Positions 25,953-35,534 of a stretch of DNA of 64,000 nucleotides are shown one piece after another. The translations under genes and the position numbers were made by a program. Origin of the DNA: Phocaeicola plebeius DSM 17135 (GTDB taxonomy: Bacteria > Bacteroidota > Bacteroidia > Bacteroidales > Bacteroidaceae); NCBI RefSeq assembly GCF_000187895.1, contig NZ_DS990131.1, positions 124,001 to 188,000 of the forward strand. The letters are read 5' to 3'. The notes under the pieces are model-generated. The model saw only the letters and a program-made list of their open reading frames with translations. It was not told the DNA's origin and did not search any database. Within the stretch, counting starts at the first letter, position 1. Each line of letters opens with the position of its first letter.

Positions 25953-26561
25953 ATGATTAAGTGTAATATTACGGCGTGCGGCACTATCGGCCGCGATGCT
26001 TCGATGCGCACGACCAAGGAAGATAAAACATTCCTGACCTTTCCGCTCCGCATCGTGATCCAAGGTAAGGATGGCCGGAACGAAACGGTCGAAATCAGTG
26101 TCAGCAAGGAGGGTGCCCCAAAGAAGGTATCCAGCTATCGAAACGGACTGCGTGTCGAGGTTGCGGGGACGCTGTTCCTGAAACGCCGGGGCGAAAAGCT
26201 CTATTTCAACCTCTTTGCCGACCGTATCGATCCGGCAGCAGACATCGCAGATTCCATCAAGGGTGAACTGTCATTCCGCGGCAAGGTGGGCAAGAACATC
26301 GAGGAACGGAAGGACAAAAAGGATAAGTTCTATACGATGTTCTCGGCATTCAGTACCGAGAAGGTCGATGAGACTTTCGAGTACCAGTGGGTGCGCTTCT
26401 TCTGCTTCGACAGGCAACGCGAAGAGTGGTTGCAACCGGGTGTCAAGGTAGAGGCCAAGGGCGAACTGACGGTCTCGGTACATAACGGGAAGCCGGACAT
26501 CTCCTGCCGGGTGGAAGAATTGATGCAATATGTTCCCGAATCGGATAACTCCAATCAGTAG
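25953..26561 (+). CDS. Single-strand DNA-binding-like protein with two OB-like regions, 202 aa
   Basis: The N-terminal part (MIKCNITACGTIGRDASMRT, then FLTFPLRIVIQGKDGRNETV) is an SSB-type OB fold; a second, similar region follows from about residue 90 (ELSFRGKVGKNIEER and VKVEAKGELTVSVHNGKPDI). Mobile-element SSBs protect transferred single strands. The gene is 6 bases before ardC. Confidence 0.75.
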   Translation: MIKCNITACGTIGRDASMRTTKEDKTFLTFPLRIVIQGKDGRNETVEISVSKEGAPKKVSSYRNGLRVEVAGTLFLKRRGEKLYFNLFADRIDPAADIADSIKGELSFRGKVGKNIEERKDKKDKFYTMFSAFSTEKVDETFEYQWVRFFCFDRQREEWLQPGVKVEAKGELTVSVHNGKPDISCRVEELMQYVPESDNSNQ

Positions 26562-26566
26562 CAGTC

Positions 26567-28243
26567 ATGGCCGGTTATAGAAAGCGAAATACGGAGGGAC
26601 CGAACAGCGAGGATAAGGCGCTGGACCTCTTTGCCGAGATGATGATCGAGAAAATCGAAAGCATCCAGAAAGATTGGCACAAGCCGTGGCTCACCGAAGG
26701 GACGCTGCAATGGCCCCGCAACCTCTCCGGACGGGAATATAACGGCCTGAACGCCCTGATGCTGCTCCTGCATTGTGAGAACGAAGGGTACAAGATTCCC
26801 CGTTTCTGTACGTTCGACTGCGTGCAGCGGCTCAACAAGCCCGGTAAGGACGGACAAGAACTGCCAAGGGTATCTGTGCTGAAAGGCGAGAAATCCTTTC
26901 CCGTGATGCTGACCACATTCACCTGCATACACAAGGAGACAAAGGAAAAAATCAAGTATGACGATTACAAGAAGCTCTCCGACGAGGAGAAGGCGCAATA
27001 CAACGTCTATCCCAAAATGCAGGTGTTCCGGGTGTTCAATGTCGCCCAGACCAACTTGCGGGAGGCACGACCGGAGTTGTGGGAGCAGTTGGAGGTAGAG
27101 AACGGGAAAAGGGTCGAAAACGGCGAACATTTCAGTTTCGTGCCCGTCGATACGATGATTCGGGATAACCTTTGGATTTGTCCTATCAAACCGAGACATC
27201 AGGACGAAGCATACTACTCGATTACGAGAAACGAGATAATCGTGCCCGAAAAAGAACAGTTCCAGTCCGGAGAAGCCTTTTACGGAACGCTGTTTCATGA
27301 AATGGTCCACTCCACCGGCGCCGAGGGTATTCTCGACCGTCTCCAGCCGACATCTTTCGGCTCGAAAGAGTATGCCCGCGAGGAACTGGTGGCCGAACTC
27401 GGCAGTGCCCTGATCGCACAACGCTATGGCATGACCAAGCATATCAAGGAAGACAGTTGCGCATACCTCAAAGGGTGGCTCGATGAATTGAAGGAATTGC
27501 CACAGTTTATCAAGACGACGCTTCTGGACGTGAAAAGGGCTTCGTCAATCGTTACTCAAAAGGTGGATAAGATTGCACAGGAGTTGGAACAAAATGTTAC
27601 TGAAGAGCAAGAGAACAAACACTCGACCAAGGAACGTATCTTTTACGCATCGGTGGCTTATCTCCAATCTACCGATGACACGACGCAACTGGACGAATTG
27701 AAGGACAAAGGCGACTACAAGGGATTGCTGGCACTCGCCAAGGAGTATTACGACGGCAACGGTATGGACGAGCAGCATACATTCGCTTCTCCCCTCCAGA
27801 ACCGGGGAGATGATCTGCTAATCGAGGATAAAGACTTTGCCGTGGTGTACAACGGAAGTGTCGGGGGCACTTACGACATCATGCTGAAGTACACGGAGCA
27901 GGAGGTACGAGACCATATCCGGCGTTACGGGACCGACCGCGCCAGCGATGATGTGAAAGAGGTGGCCAAGGATATGGCGGCAGAACAATTCGCCGTCTTG
28001 TCACAGCAGAAAATGCCTGTATTCGAGATGCCGAGCGGCGATATTCTGTATGTCGGATATAACAGGGAAACCGATACGCTCGACGTAGGACAGGCCACCA
28101 ACGCTGGTCTCGCCGTGCAACACAGCTTTCCTTTCGACCACGATACGACGCTCGAAACCAACCTGCAAAGCGTGAGCGAGAAACTGGGCGAAATGGAGAA
28201 GTATCAGGGTGAAATGGCCATGCAAAGCATGTTTCACCGATAG
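26567..28243 (+). CDS. ardC: ArdC-family antirestriction protein, zincin domain intact, 558 aa
   Basis: The N-terminal ssDNA-binding domain (WHKPWLTEGTLQWPRNLSGR, then EYNGLNALMLL) is followed by the zincin-like protease domain with HExxH (FHEMVHSTGAEGILDR). ArdC proteins protect incoming DNA from restriction and may cleave proteins in the recipient. The C-terminal 200 residues end LAVQHSFPFDHDTTLETNLQ through MFHR. A diverged copy of this tail lies at 40610-40765. It is the last gene of the conjugation operon, followed by a terminator. Confidence 0.85.
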   Translation: MAGYRKRNTEGPNSEDKALDLFAEMMIEKIESIQKDWHKPWLTEGTLQWPRNLSGREYNGLNALMLLLHCENEGYKIPRFCTFDCVQRLNKPGKDGQELPRVSVLKGEKSFPVMLTTFTCIHKETKEKIKYDDYKKLSDEEKAQYNVYPKMQVFRVFNVAQTNLREARPELWEQLEVENGKRVENGEHFSFVPVDTMIRDNLWICPIKPRHQDEAYYSITRNEIIVPEKEQFQSGEAFYGTLFHEMVHSTGAEGILDRLQPTSFGSKEYAREELVAELGSALIAQRYGMTKHIKEDSCAYLKGWLDELKELPQFIKTTLLDVKRASSIVTQKVDKIAQELEQNVTEEQENKHSTKERIFYASVAYLQSTDDTTQLDELKDKGDYKGLLALAKEYYDGNGMDEQHTFASPLQNRGDDLLIEDKDFAVVYNGSVGGTYDIMLKYTEQEVRDHIRRYGTDRASDDVKEVAKDMAAEQFAVLSQQKMPVFEMPSGDILYVGYNRETDTLDVGQATNAGLAVQHSFPFDHDTTLETNLQSVSEKLGEMEKYQGEMAMQSMFHR

Positions 28244-28271
28244 GTCTTTTAACGGATGTATGTACAAAAAC

Positions 28272-28308
28272 GAGGGTGGCCGATATGATGTGACCACCCT
28301 CATTTTTT
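28272..28308 (+). terminator. Terminator after ardC
   Basis: GAGGGTGG (28272-28279) pairs with CCACCCTC (28294-28301), followed by ATTTTTT. It marks the end of the conjugation operon. Confidence 0.8.
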
Positions 28309-28322
28309 ACTGGTTTATACAC

Positions 28323-28685
28323 TCACGCCAGATTCACATCGAGGCGGAGCATGATACCCAATGCCTCTGCAATGCGGATAAACGAAGAGAGCTGTAAATC
28401 GGTTTCTCCTCTCTCTATACGATTGATATAGGTACGTTCACGCCCCACACGTTCGGCAAGCTCTTTCTGTGTCATACCGAGTTCTTTGCGTCGCTCCCGC
28501 AGTATTTCGCCATAATACCATGCACGAGCCTTTGCATCGAACTCGGCTCTTTGCAAAGTTCCGACCTCGCCAACCTCTTTGGCGAGTACCGTTTCGGCCT
28601 TCACAAATCCCGGTTTTTTGCTAAAATCCGTCTGACGGAGTTTTTGCAATTCCTCTGCTGTTAATCGGTTATTTGTCATACTCAT
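28323..28685 (-). CDS. XRE-family antitoxin (HigA-like)
   Basis: 120 residues; a helix-turn-helix occupies about residues 60-115 (ERRKELGMTQKELAERVGRE). It overlaps the toxin gene upstream by 4 bases in toxin-first order, as in HigBA. It should bind the operator and neutralise the toxin. Confidence 0.8.
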   Translation of the reverse strand: MSMTNNRLTAEELQKLRQTDFSKKPGFVKAETVLAKEVGEVGTLQRAEFDAKARAWYYGEILRERRKELGMTQKELAERVGRERTYINRIERGETDLQLSSFIRIAEALGIMLRLDVNLA

Positions 28686-29013
28686 AGCAACCTCCTTAAA
28701 ATATTGATAGCCTTTGTAATCTCTTTGTCATAATCCTTTGTGCTCTTCTTCACAAAGCCATTCAGCAGGACCACGCTCGATGCGAGATTGATATTTTCAT
28801 TGTCTGCCGCAAACAGGATAACCCGTACCTCGTTATCAACCGAAACCCGCAACTCATAAAAATCAGTATTCGTCAGTTTCTTCACAAACTTGGTCGGTAT
28901 CGGCTGCACGGTTTCCAAAATAGCTACCGCATAGCGCAGTTTTTCTTGTGTCCGAGGAGTCAACTCTGTTCAAACTCGATGTATTCCGGAGAAAATATCA
29001 ACTCTCTTTTCAT
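28682..29013 (-). pseudogene. HigB/RelE-like toxin gene, frameshifted near its 5' end
   Basis: ATG 29013 opens a frame MKRELIFSPEYIEFEQS that runs into TGA at 28962-28960. The remaining protein is in the overlapping frame from TTG 28963 (LTPRTQEKLRYAVAILETVQ), which carries the HigB-type core (FYELRVSVDNEVRVILFAAD). Joining both parts with one extra base gives a normal toxin. The gene therefore lost one base near 28963, or a shortened protein is made from the TTG. It would lack the first beta strand and probably be inactive. Confidence 0.65.
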
Positions 29014-29172
29014 TCATGCCATTGTTCTTATTCTGCAAAAGTAACTAATTCGTTACACTTATACAAATCTTAGACAAAAAATATACCTGTTTCTCCCGTT
29101 TTTTATTTCGGGAATCTCCATCACCGAATAAAAATTGTTATGATATTATAATTATCATTCGGTGATTTTATG

Positions 29173-29181
29173 TATTTTTGC
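29173..29181 (+). promoter_or_regulatory. -7 promoter box of the B12 locus
   Basis: TATTTTTGC matches TAnnTTTG and lies just before the cobalamin riboswitch, with transcription expected to start near 29188. Confidence 0.65.
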
Positions 29182-29191
29182 AATCAGGAAA

Positions 29192-29397
29192 TGGTTTCGG
29201 GAGGTTTACCACCTTCCGGATGAAAAGGGAATCCGGTGAAAATCCGGGACAGTACCCGCTGCTGTGAATCCACAAAAACGGACATCGAATTTTTGCCACT
29301 GGTGTAATACCGGGAAGGCACGATGACCGGGACGAGTCAGAAGACCTGCCATGACCGGAATGAGATTTACACCTGCGGGATATACAGGTCGTAACCA
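29192..29397 (+). promoter_or_regulatory. Cobalamin riboswitch
   Basis: Conserved core elements are visible: GAATCCGGTGAAAATCCGGG, then ACAGTACCCGCTGCTGTGA, then the B12 box region GCCACTGG with CCGGGAAGGC, and GAGTCAGAAGACCTGCC. The ends TGGTT (29192-29196) and AACCA (29393-29397) can close the P1 helix. Adenosyl- or other cobalamins binding here should repress the downstream locus. A terminator hairpin follows about 50 bases later. Confidence 0.92.
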
Positions 29398-29445
29398 AAT
29401 AAGGAATAGCTCATCGGCCATTCAATATTTGAAGACAGACATATT

Positions 29446-29480
29446 CCCGTTCGTGTAAGTCCGCACGAACGGGATTTTTT
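29446..29480 (+). terminator. Expression-platform terminator of the riboswitch
   Basis: CCCGTTCGTG (29446-29455) pairs perfectly with CACGAACGGG (29464-29473), followed by ATTTTTT. Lying between the riboswitch and the first gene, it suggests regulation by premature termination. Confidence 0.8.
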
Positions 29481-29520
29481 GTGTTTGTTAATAATATTTT
29501 TACATTAAAATGAGTGACCT

Positions 29521-30438
29521 ATGAAAAGAAAATTACACTTTCTGGCGGGTGCTTTCTTATTGACGGCAACTGCCCTGTTTACCGGCTGTAGCTCGGACGA
29601 TGACTTTTTGATGGAACCGGTTGATTCCGGAACTTCGCAAACCCGAGCTGTAACGAATCCGGACGGAACCTTGACTATCACTTTTGACGATTTCGATTCC
29701 GGCATGTTGGCAGGACCTACCTCGGCAGGAGAAAACCTCTATTCGTACCAAGGCTATCCTCAAGTAACTACCATTTACGACAATACTCCGGAAGAGTATC
29801 TCTTCCTCTCAATGTTTAATACAGTAGGTGGAAGCACAGAGTATTCCAGCGGCGGCATCGCACTTTCCAACTGGAACATCCGCTCCAATCAGTCGGGGAA
29901 TACCGGCGACTGGTGGTATTCTTATCTGAACCAGTGTTCTGTCTATAACACTGCGGTGGAAGCGGAAGGACAGGATAAGGAAGCCGGGCACAGCGGGTCC
30001 AACTTCGGTGTCGTTTACGGATATGTGGATGATTACAATCAGGCATGGATGGCTAAACCAGAATTTTATTTCAATGTTCCCCGGAAGTTGGTCGGTCTGT
30101 GGATCTGCAACTCGTCATACACTTATGGGGTCATCACTTATGGCAATCAGTTCGGCTCTACGGGAGTTGCGACTCCATTGAAAGAGATGAAAGGATATTT
30201 CCAAGTGAATCTGGAATGTTACGATATAAATGGCAGCTTAATCCGCACTTACACACGCCTTTTGGCTGATTATCGTGACGGTCACCAACAGGTTGACCCT
30301 ATCACGACATGGGATTATTGGGAAATCAATGCCGAAGGGGTGCAAAGTGTGAAATTCAATTTCAAGGGTTCGGATTCGGGAGCATACGGTTTGAATACTC
30401 CGGCTTATATCTGTATCGATGATATCACCATACAATAA
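29521..30438 (+). CDS. B12-locus lipoprotein, DUF4465-like
   Basis: 305 residues with a lipoprotein signal (LFTGC lipobox near residue 20). The mature part is strand-rich, with WNIRSNQSGNTGDWWYSYLN and PAYICIDDITIQ at the end, resembling DUF4465. It is the first gene after the cobalamin riboswitch and is probably a surface-exposed cobalamin-binding accessory of the BtuBG system; some such lipoproteins have been called BtuH, but this identity is not verified. A terminator separates it from the rest. Confidence 0.7.
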   Translation: MKRKLHFLAGAFLLTATALFTGCSSDDDFLMEPVDSGTSQTRAVTNPDGTLTITFDDFDSGMLAGPTSAGENLYSYQGYPQVTTIYDNTPEEYLFLSMFNTVGGSTEYSSGGIALSNWNIRSNQSGNTGDWWYSYLNQCSVYNTAVEAEGQDKEAGHSGSNFGVVYGYVDDYNQAWMAKPEFYFNVPRKLVGLWICNSSYTYGVITYGNQFGSTGVATPLKEMKGYFQVNLECYDINGSLIRTYTRLLADYRDGHQQVDPITTWDYWEINAEGVQSVKFNFKGSDSGAYGLNTPAYICIDDITIQ

Positions 30439-30445
30439 AAAGAAT

Positions 30446-30485
30446 ACAGGGATATCCCTTCTGTCGGGGGTATCCCTGTTATTTT
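30446..30485 (+). terminator. Intergenic hairpin with T-run inside the B12 locus
   Basis: ACAGGGATA (30446-30454) pairs with TATCCCTGT (30471-30479), followed by a T-rich tail. It may reduce transcription past the first gene and set a higher level for the lipoprotein. Confidence 0.7.
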
Positions 30486-30502
30486 TCTAAAATCCACACA
30501 TC

Positions 30503-32285
30503 ATGCATCGTTTTTACTATTTTATTATTTCGGCCTGTATGCTGTTCACCTCCTGCAACAAGGATGAAGTCATTACCGAAGAAGTAGGAGGACAACCTAT
30601 AATAGAACTTGACAGCGAAACCGGTATTTACACGGTCAAGGTCGGTCACGAATTGACTATCGCCCCGACATACCAGAATGTTGAAGATGCTCTTTTTGCT
30701 TGGACGATAGACGGTACGCTGGTTTCTTCGGGTCCGTCTCTTCAACGTACATGGAATGAATGCGGGGATTTTTACGTCAAACTAAGAGTAGACAATGCGG
30801 AAGGCTATGCCGAAGAGGAACTGAAAGTAGAAGTGAAAGAACTTACCCCTCCGGTCATTTCGCTGGCACTACCTTCGCAAGGGCTAAAAGTCGTCCGGAA
30901 TACCGATTACACATTTACTCCCGATATTCAGCATTCGGATGTAGAAGGTTTCAAAATCGAATGGGTACGGGAAGGAAAAATCGTTTCCACCGAGAATACT
31001 TATACTTTCAATGAAAAAGAACTCGGTGTTTATACGGTGACAATCAACGCTTCCAATATAGATGGGACAACAACGAAGGACATAAGCGTAGAGGTCGTGG
31101 AAACGATGCCCTACGTTGTCAAATTCCAGACCCCATCTTACCGGCAAACATCCACGGACAGGTACACTTTCGCCGACCGACCTGTTTTCCTGCGCCCGTT
31201 GTTGGAGTATTTCGACAATCCCCGTTTTGAGTGGAGTGTGGACGGTCAGGTCATGGAAGGGGAAGTGGAACGCATGTTCAAGTTCACGCCGTCCGCACCC
31301 GGAGAATACACCGTCTCCTGTACTGTGTCGGAAGACGCACCGACGGAAAAAATAAGCAGGAATATCGACAAAGGAAAAACGGCTGTCACCGCCACCGTAA
31401 AAGTCGTTTGTGTGGACAAAAAGGAACAGGATGGATTCCGGGCTTCGGGAAGTTCCAAGCTCTGGAATAAAGTCTATGAATATACCCCGGCTCCCGGCCA
31501 ATTTATCAACGAGACGAGCACGATAGGCGGTATGACCGGCAACGAAACATCCCCTGAAGCGGCAGTCGCATGGGCAACACAGCGTTTGAAAGACAAACTG
31601 CACGTCTCTTTGGGTTCTTTCGGCGGTTATATCATCGTCGGCTTCGACCACAGTATCCCCAATTCGGGCAACCAGTATGATTTTTCAATTCAAGGGAATG
31701 CTTTCGACGGCAGTTCCGAGCCGGGTATCGTGTGGGTCATGCAGGATATAAACGGAAACGGATTGCCGGACGACGAATGGTACGAACTGAAAGGTTCTGA
31801 AGCAGGCAAGGATGAAACAATACGAAACTTTGAAGTGACCTATTACCGTCCGGAAGGTAAAAAAAATGGATGTCCAATGGATCAGTTCTGACGGAAGAAA
31901 CGGCTGGGTAGACTATCTGTCCGCTTATCATACGCAGGACTATTATTATCCGGCTTGGATAACGGAAAACAGTTATACCCTGACCGGTACTTGCTTGGCT
32001 TCTCGCAACATCCAAGATTCACAAACCGGTTATTGGGACAATCAGGCTTATGACTGGGGATATGTGGACAACTTCGGAAACGACCAGATAGAAGGCGGCA
32101 GTACGGTGGATGGAAGCGGTCAAAGGAACGGTTTCAAAATTTCCAATGCCATCCATGCCGACGGCACGGAAGCCAATCTGCAATATATCGACTTTATCAA
32201 AGTACAATGCGGCGTTCTGGCCAAAAGCGGCTGGCTGGGCGAAGTTTCAACAGAAGTTTTTTCTTTTGAAGATCTAACCAAATAA
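30503..32285 (+). pseudogene. B12-locus surface lipoprotein with PKD-like repeats, frame broken at an A8 run
   Basis: The first frame (30503-31891) has a lipobox (LFTSCNK), two or three PKD/Ig-like units and a C-terminal domain beginning GFRASGSSKLWNKVYEYTPA. The rest of that domain continues in the next frame from 31866 (MDVQWISSDGRNGWVDYLSA to EVFSFEDLTK). The break is at eight As (31859-31866); seven would restore one protein of about 593 residues. It may be a true mutation, phase variation, slippage or a read error. Proteins of this kind accompany BtuG/BtuB in Bacteroidales; their function is unproven. Confidence 0.65.
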
Positions 32286-32299
32286 TAAAAATTACAAGT

Positions 32300-34405
32300 A
32301 TGAAAATTACAAGTATGAAAATTTACTTTCTTACCATGCTCCTATCCTTGTTCTTCTTGGGTGCATGTGACAAAAATGATGAAATTGTACCTGAAGATGC
32401 AGATGAGAATTTCATCACGTCGGTCGTGATGACCGTGGACGGGAAATCGTACACGGCCGACATTGCGGACAATACAGTAACAATAACCGTTCCCTATACG
32501 GTATCGCTGAACAACGCCGAAGTGGAATTCAAGTACACAACTTCTGCAACAATCATACCTGATCCTGAAACGGTAACGGACTGGGATAACGAACGGACCT
32601 TCCGGGTGACATCCTATAACGGAGATGCCCGCGAATATGCCTATAAAGTGGTAAAAAGCGAGATAGAATCTGACGGAGATGTGGAGTTGAAGACCACCGA
32701 GGAGGTAGCTTCTTTTGCCGAGAGCAAAACAACCGTTGTCAAAGGGAACCTGATTATCGGCTCTGATGCGGAAGAGGCAGAAAAAATCACAGACATATCT
32801 GCATTGGCATCTTTGAAAGAGGTTACTGGCAACATTGTCATTCGTAACAGTTACAACGGTGCAGACTTGACAGGGTTGGATAATATCGTTTCTGCCGGAG
32901 GTTTGCAGGTAGGTTCGACCGATGTCGCCTCGAAAGCTACGGAGCTTCACATGATTTCCATGAAAGCTCTGGAAACGCTCTCTGGAGACATATCGGTATA
33001 TAACGACCAAGTGACGTATGTCCTATTCGAGAAACTGGCAACTATTGAAGGAAGTGTAATGTTCAATGCGCCGTCGTTACAGAGCTTTGGGTTTCCGGTT
33101 CTGACCACTGTAGGTCAGGATCTGAATATCCAAGGACTCAATGAAGAAAACAAGGCAGCCGGAACAATCGCTACTTTAGAGTTACCGAAACTGACACGTG
33201 TCGGAGGAGTCTTGTCTGTAAACAATCTTGCCAAGCTGACCTCCATGAACTTCCTTAAACTGAAAGAGACCGGTGGGCTTGATTTCCACACCGTCCCCGT
33301 GATGCTGGAAACTATCAACCTGCCGGAAATCGAGACAGTAAACGGAAGTATTATTATGGAAGCCAATATGGAAACTCCTCCTACCGGTAGTTTTGTTCCC
33401 CAACGAAATGACGTGCTTCTGGCTTTCGGTGGGATGGACAAACTGACAACGGTAAAGGGACAGATAAAGATAAAGAATTTCACGGCTCTCAAGCAGCTTC
33501 CCGACTGGAGTAAAATCACCACACTTGGAAGCATCACGCTGGATTATCTTGAAGACGTGAGCGGGGCACTGATATTGCCGAACGCCCGATTTGAAACTTT
33601 TGGAGAAACGGCACCCCAGATTGAAATTATAAACAAAGTGCAGCTCTCCAAAATTGAAACGACCGAAGATTTGTCAAACGTAAATTTTGTCATCACCAGT
33701 CTAACGAATAACAAGTTCCCTGAAATCACGTTCAAGAATATCAAAGACTTCACTTGTAAGCCAACCACCAACAATACCGATTATACCATATCGACAATTC
33801 AACATGTATATGGAAATCTAAATGTGACAGGCCAAATGCGAAGCAATGCCAAATTTCCCGACTTGGAAATCATAGATGGATATGGATACATCCAAATACC
33901 CTTGTTTGCTTCAATCACAATGTCAGCCTTGAAAGAAGTGGGAGGACAGCTTCATTTGTCTGGAAATTTTACCGACTGTAACTTGCCCTTACTATCCAAA
34001 GTTTGTTGCTCAGCCTCTCCTGTATATTATAAAGAGGGAGAGGGTTCGTTAGCAATATCTTTACAAAGTAAATCGCTGAATCTTCCGGAATTGCTTCACG
34101 TAGGAGGTGAAGGGTTGTTCGTTAATAAAGCAACAGGCATTACTTGTGATAAATTACAGACTATAGACGGTACGCTACAGATAAAAAGTGCGACATCTCT
34201 TTCTCAGGAAACATTTTCCATGAAGAAATTGGAGACCTTGCATGGAGTTGTTTTTGACGGTTTGACGAAATTTACCGACTACACTTTCTTCGGTAAGTTC
34301 ATAGAAAACGGAATGATTACGGAGGAAAGCTGGAGTGTGACGAAATGTGGGTATAGCCCAACCTTCCAAAATATGAAGGACAAACAATATACGCAGGAGG
34401 ATTAA
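32300..34405 (+). CDS. B12-locus lipoprotein with leucine-rich/receptor-L-like repeats, 701 aa
   Basis: Lipoprotein signal with lipobox FLGAC near residue 23; an Ig-like domain follows (VVMTVDGKSYTADIADNTVT). Residues 130-650 form repeated strand units (EVTGNIVIRNSYNGADLTGL; TIEGSVMFNAPSLQSFGF) typical of receptor-L or leucine-rich repeat folds. The 15-base sequence AAAATTACAAGTATG occurs twice in tandem at the start, giving two in-frame ATGs (32300 and 32315). Surface location and cobalamin-linked function are inferred from operon position. Confidence 0.7.
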   Translation: MKITSMKIYFLTMLLSLFFLGACDKNDEIVPEDADENFITSVVMTVDGKSYTADIADNTVTITVPYTVSLNNAEVEFKYTTSATIIPDPETVTDWDNERTFRVTSYNGDAREYAYKVVKSEIESDGDVELKTTEEVASFAESKTTVVKGNLIIGSDAEEAEKITDISALASLKEVTGNIVIRNSYNGADLTGLDNIVSAGGLQVGSTDVASKATELHMISMKALETLSGDISVYNDQVTYVLFEKLATIEGSVMFNAPSLQSFGFPVLTTVGQDLNIQGLNEENKAAGTIATLELPKLTRVGGVLSVNNLAKLTSMNFLKLKETGGLDFHTVPVMLETINLPEIETVNGSIIMEANMETPPTGSFVPQRNDVLLAFGGMDKLTTVKGQIKIKNFTALKQLPDWSKITTLGSITLDYLEDVSGALILPNARFETFGETAPQIEIINKVQLSKIETTEDLSNVNFVITSLTNNKFPEITFKNIKDFTCKPTTNNTDYTISTIQHVYGNLNVTGQMRSNAKFPDLEIIDGYGYIQIPLFASITMSALKEVGGQLHLSGNFTDCNLPLLSKVCCSASPVYYKEGEGSLAISLQSKSLNLPELLHVGGEGLFVNKATGITCDKLQTIDGTLQIKSATSLSQETFSMKKLETLHGVVFDGLTKFTDYTFFGKFIENGMITEESWSVTKCGYSPTFQNMKDKQYTQED

Positions 34406-34421
34406 ACCTTATACCTTAACC

Positions 34422-34455
34422 AGAGTACCCGAATCATTACGGGTACTCTTTTTTA
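34422..34455 (+). terminator. Intergenic terminator-like hairpin before btuG
   Basis: AGAGTACCCG (34422-34431) pairs with CGGGTACTCT (34440-34449), followed by TTTTTATTT. It lies between the repeat lipoprotein and btuG, so distal btu genes may be expressed at lower level or from another promoter. Confidence 0.75.
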
Positions 34456-34460
34456 TTTGA

Positions 34461-35534
34461 ATGACAATGAGCAGGACAATACAACGGATTTGTTTTCTTC
34501 TTTTCTGCTTGCTGCCCCTCGGCAGTTGCATGAAATGGGATTACGGAGAGATGGAAGATTTCTCTGTATCGGCCTCTGGTCTTTTCATCACCAACGAGGG
34601 GAATTTCCAGTACAGCAATGCCACGCTTTCCTACTACGATCCCGCCACGTGCGAAGTGGAGAATGAAGTGTTTTACCGTGCCAACGGGTTCAAGTTGGGC
34701 GATGTGGCCCAGTCTATGGTTATCCGGAACGGTATAGGCTGGATCGTGGTGAACAACTCGCATGTGATTTTCGCCATCGACATCAATACTTTCAAGGAAG
34801 TGGGCCGTATCACAGGTTTCACTTCACCCCGGTATATCCATTTCCTGTCGGATGAAAAAGCCTATGTGACGCAGATATGGGACTACCGTATCTTCATCAT
34901 CAACCCCAAGACATACGAGATTACCGGCTATATCGAATGTCCCGACATGGACATGGAATCGGGTTCCACCGAACAAATGGTACAATACGGCAAGTACGTC
35001 TATGTGAACTGCTGGTCGTACCAGAACCGCATCCTGAAAATCGACACGGAAACGGACAAGGTCGTGGACGAACTGACCATCGGCATACAGCCGACCTCGC
35101 TGGTCATGGACAAATACAACAAGATGTGGACCATCACGGATGGCGGTTACGAGGGCAGCCCATACGGTTACGAGGCACCGTCTCTCTACCGTATAGATGC
35201 CGAGACTTTCACCGTAGAGAAACAGTTCAAGTTCAAGTTGGGCGACTGGCCTTCGGAAGTCCAGCTCAACGGTACACGGGATACGCTTTACTGGATCAAC
35301 AACGATATTTGGCGGATGCCGGTGGAAGCCGACCGTGTTCCCGTCCGGCCTTTTCTGGAGTTTCGGGACACCAAATACTACGGCCTTACGGTCAATCCCA
35401 ACAACGGGGAAGTCTACGTGGCCGACGCTATTGATTACCAGCAGCAAGGTGTCGTATATCGCTATTCGCCGCAAGGCAAGCTGATCGATGAATTTTATGT
35501 AGGAATCATTCCGGGGGCTTTCTGCTGGAAATAA
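34461..35534 (+). CDS. btuG: BtuG-like surface cobalamin-binding lipoprotein (beta-propeller)
   Basis: 357 residues with lipobox LPLGSC. The mature protein shows YncE/YVTN-type propeller repeats (YGKYVYVNCWSYQNRILKID; LTIGIQPTSLVMDKYNKMWT; GLTVNPNNGEVYVADAIDYQ), the architecture of BtuG, which binds B12 tightly and caps BtuB in Bacteroides. Its stop overlaps the btuB start as TAATG. ATG 34461 and 34467 are both possible starts. Confidence 0.85.
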   Translation: MTMSRTIQRICFLLFCLLPLGSCMKWDYGEMEDFSVSASGLFITNEGNFQYSNATLSYYDPATCEVENEVFYRANGFKLGDVAQSMVIRNGIGWIVVNNSHVIFAIDINTFKEVGRITGFTSPRYIHFLSDEKAYVTQIWDYRIFIINPKTYEITGYIECPDMDMESGSTEQMVQYGKYVYVNCWSYQNRILKIDTETDKVVDELTIGIQPTSLVMDKYNKMWTITDGGYEGSPYGYEAPSLYRIDAETFTVEKQFKFKLGDWPSEVQLNGTRDTLYWINNDIWRMPVEADRVPVRPFLEFRDTKYYGLTVNPNNGEVYVADAIDYQQQGVVYRYSPQGKLIDEFYVGIIPGAFCWK

